Source: B1SED10-74M sp964458455 (GTDB lineage: Bacteria; Bacillota; Dethiobacteria; DTU022). From it: DNA of 64,000 nt. Shown piece by piece: positions 62,193 to 64,000 of this stretch. Every line of letters begins with the position of its first letter. Within the stretch, counting starts at the first letter, position 1. The DNA lies in the NCBI GenBank assembly GCA_964458455.1, contig CAYWIY010000001.1, forward strand, positions 4,024-68,023, given 5' to 3'. Made by a program: the position numbers and the translations under genes. Under the pieces are notes generated by a model. The model was not told the origin of the DNA. It saw nothing but the letters and a program-made list of their open reading frames with translations, and did no database searches.

Positions 62193-62289
62193 AAGTAGTT
62201 CTTAATCTCATCTCCGCTGCACTCCGGTTAGCGGAGATTCATGCTTTATTCAATGTATCAAACTTGAAGCCTAACCTCAAGCTTATAAT

Positions 62290-63477
62290 TTAGAGCGCTT
62301 CTTTCAACTGCTCAACTTTGTCCAGCCGCTCCCAGGTTAGGTCCAGTTCAGGACGCCCAAAGTGGCCATATGAGGCCAGCTGGCAGTAGATCGGGCGCCG
62401 CAGCTGCAGGTTATCGATTATAGCTGCAGGGCGGAGATCAAAGTGCTTGTTGATCATTTCTTCGATACGTTTGACCGGTACTTTCTCTGTCCCGTAAGTC
62501 TCAATCATCATTGAAACAGGATGGGCTACCCCGATAGCATAGGCCAGCTGGAGCTGGCACCGGGAAGCCAAGCCGGCAGCCACGATATTCTTGGCAACGT
62601 AGCGGGCGGCATAAGATGCAGAACGGTCAACCTTGGTCGGGTCCTTACCGGAAAACGCTCCTCCACCGTGCGCAGCATAACCTCCGTATGTGTCGACGAT
62701 GGTTTTCCTTCCGGTTAATCCGGCGTCTCCCTGCGGCCCACCGACAACAAAGCGGCCGGTCGGGTTAATATAAAACCGGGTTTCCGGCTTGATCAGCTTT
62801 TCAGGGGCAATTTCACGGACAACAAGCTCGACCAGGTCTTTTTCAATCTTGTCCAGGCTTACTTCGTCACTGTGCTGGGCCGATACAACTACATTATCGA
62901 GACATACCGGCTCACCGTTTTCGTAAACCACCGTAACCTGGGTCTTGCCGTCCGGCCTGAGGTAATCCAGTACCTCTTCTTTCCTGATATCGGTCAGCCT
63001 CTGGGCCATCTTATGAGCCAGGGCAATCGGCATAGGCATTAACTCGGGGGTTTCTTCACAGGCATAACCAAACATGATTCCCTGATCCCCGGCGCCAACC
63101 TGGTCATAATCATCTTTTTGCTGTTTTTGCCTGGTTTCATAAGCCTCATCTACACCCTGGGCAATATCAGGGGACTGCTCGTCAATGGAAGTAAGCACAG
63201 CACATGTTTCACCGTCAAAGCCAAACTTTGCCCTTGTGTAACCGATGTCCAGCACTTTCTGCCTGACCAGCTGGGGAATGTCTACGTAACACTCGGTGGT
63301 AATTTCTCCGCAAACCAGGACCAGGCCGGTGGTAACCATGGTTTCCGCGGCTACCCTTCCCATAGGATCCTGATCCATAATCGCATCCAGTATAGTATCG
63401 GAAATCTGGTCGGCCAGTTTGTCAGGGTGTCCTTCCGTTACCGATTCCGATGAAAACAAATAATTATTTTGATGCAC
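62290..63477 (-). CDS. metK: S-adenosylmethionine synthase
   Basis: MetK makes S-adenosylmethionine from methionine and ATP. The 395-residue protein has the N-terminal ESVTEGHPDKLADQISD (about residues 9-25), the first loop GAGDQGIMFGYA (about 115-126), the second GGAFSGKDPTKVDRSASYAA (about 250-270) and RPIYCQLASYGHFGR at the end. GTG 63477 is chosen: GGAGGAG is about 6 nt upstream; the frame upstream opens to 63606 without a better site. Its long leader carries a SAM riboswitch, so the gene is turned down by its own product. Confidence 0.98.
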   Translation of the reverse strand: MHQNNYLFSSESVTEGHPDKLADQISDTILDAIMDQDPMGRVAAETMVTTGLVLVCGEITTECYVDIPQLVRQKVLDIGYTRAKFGFDGETCAVLTSIDEQSPDIAQGVDEAYETRQKQQKDDYDQVGAGDQGIMFGYACEETPELMPMPIALAHKMAQRLTDIRKEEVLDYLRPDGKTQVTVVYENGEPVCLDNVVVSAQHSDEVSLDKIEKDLVELVVREIAPEKLIKPETRFYINPTGRFVVGGPQGDAGLTGRKTIVDTYGGYAAHGGGAFSGKDPTKVDRSASYAARYVAKNIVAAGLASRCQLQLAYAIGVAHPVSMMIETYGTEKVPVKRIEEMINKHFDLRPAAIIDNLQLRRPIYCQLASYGHFGRPELDLTWERLDKVEQLKEAL

Positions 63478-63721
63478 TAAGTTCTCCTCCTTAGAATTTG
63501 AAATGCTTATATTTGAGCTTTTTAAGCCTGCGTCAGACAAATTCCGCTTAAAACGGCAGTCCTGCTTGACGGGATATATTATTCCCTGCTTTTTATTTGC
63601 CGCCATACCATTAATGCGCCTGACTTCATCCAGGTTAATAATAACCCACTAATGGCATAGGGGCATACAACACCCCTGTTAACACCACCTTTCCAAGCTC
63701 TTTTTGCAGGTCCCGTAAACG

Positions 63722-63744
63722 AAAAAAACCTCTTGCTCAAGAGG
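63722..63744 (-). terminator. Riboswitch-controlled terminator of metK
   Basis: Minus strand: CCTCTTGAGCAAGAGG followed by TTTTTTT. An alternative antiterminator, AGAGGTGCCTAAAAGGCCTCT, combines the 3' P1 strand of the aptamer with the 5' arm of this hairpin, so SAM binding frees the terminator. This is the usual OFF switch. Confidence 0.93.
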
Positions 63745-63756
63745 CCTTTTAGGCAC

Positions 63757-63859
63757 CTCTCATCTCCCGGGGAAAGACCCCCGCAGCAATTAGCACCGTG
63801 ATCAAACGACCGGTTGCCGGGATTCATCGGGGCTGTCCCTCCTCCGCTCTCGATAAGAG
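63757..63859 (-). promoter_or_regulatory. SAM riboswitch (S-box, SAM-I)
   Basis: The minus strand shows the S-box core in order: CTCTTATCGAGAG, GGAGGGA, GCCCGATGAATCCCGGCAACC, GGTGCTAATTGCTGC and closing GAGATGAGAG, forming P1 with the first segment. The conserved parts are nearly consensus. It binds SAM and regulates metK through the following terminator. Confidence 0.97.
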
Positions 63860-63882
63860 TTAAAATATTATATTATAATACT

Positions 63883-63911
63883 ATGATACAACAGCACGTT
63901 GTAAAAGTCAA
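63883..63911 (-). promoter_or_regulatory. Promoter of metK
   Basis: TTGACT (63911-63906), 17-nt spacer, TATCAT (63888-63883) on the minus strand, about 25 nt before the aptamer. Fits the sigma-70/sigma-A consensus well. Confidence 0.85.
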
Positions 63912-64000
63912 TTTTACCGGCAGGGCAAAAATTGAACTATAAATTAAGAGTAAATTAAGGAACTATCCTTTGTTGTTTTTGCCTGTTATGCTTGTTGTGC
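63912..64000. other. Right-edge spacer, nothing recognised
   Basis: The last 89 nt are AT-rich and upstream of the metK promoter; no ORF or structure with a clear meaning is seen. Confidence 0.4.

Noticed and set aside
63579..63827. An 82-residue ORF across the SAM riboswitch
   Set aside because: It overlaps the conserved aptamer and terminator and has no protein character.

Overview
The window looks like the chromosome of an anaerobic Gram-positive bacterium of the class Clostridia. The reasons are a long low-redundancy housekeeping block in clostridial order (hpf-secA-prfB-ftsEX-envC-ctpA-minJ-like-uvrBAC-rapZ-whiA-rpoN-glycolysis-secG-rnr-smpB-ssrA), a S-box riboswitch in front of metK, WhiA, a long-form HPF, frequent TTG/GTG starts behind strong GGAGG sites, and a UGA-encoded selenoprotein. 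The genus cannot be named from the sequence. Base composition is near 50 percent GC throughout, with AT-richer spacers around the perR, msrA and symporter regions.

Left part (1-9.5 kb): a transketolase that runs off the left edge, preceded in transcription order by a lipoprotein, two tandem SLC13-type permeases with internal RCK_C domains and a DUF4097-like lipoprotein, all on the minus strand. A divergent EamA exporter and a convergent SPL-like radical SAM gene follow. Region 9.5-16.3 kb is an accessory, probably peptide-scavenging island: on the minus strand an M28 peptidase, a small PLDc_N-like membrane protein and a 5'-truncated amidohydrolase; divergently on the plus strand a sodium:solute symporter with an apparent sigma-54 promoter, then two intact imidazolonepropionase/prolidase-like amidohydrolases. 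rpoN itself lies at 33.9-35.4 kb.

Region 16.3-25.3 kb holds tRNA-Val(CAC), an MsrA whose catalytic cysteine codon is UGA (a predicted membrane-anchored selenoprotein with a plausible SECIS hairpin), a large O-antigen-ligase/TPR membrane protein, a beta-helix lipoprotein, tRNA-Ala(CGC), a Fur/PerR-family repressor in operon with the catalase-peroxidase katG, and tmRNA. Three 27-nt REP-like hairpins sit in the spacers around perR-katG. PerR-KatG and Sec-MsrA together suggest that oxidative stress matters to this otherwise anaerobic-looking cell.

The right part (25.3-64 kb) is entirely minus strand: tmRNA partner smpB, a nitroreductase, RNase R, SecG, lower glycolysis (pgk-tpiA-gpmI-eno, without cggR-gapA), sigma-54, whiA and rapZ (without yvcK between them), a HAD phosphatase, uvrB-uvrA-uvrC, a PDZ membrane protein and S41 protease, an EnvC-type M23 protein with FtsE/FtsX, a YitT protein, prfB with a programmed +1 frameshift, SecA with a long insertion, an unrecognised nucleotidyltransferase-like protein, HPF, ComF, RecD2, and metK under a SAM riboswitch. 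The most noteworthy items are the selenoprotein MsrA, the sigma-54-controlled peptide island, the PerR with Asn at a usual metal-ligand position, and the REP-like hairpins.
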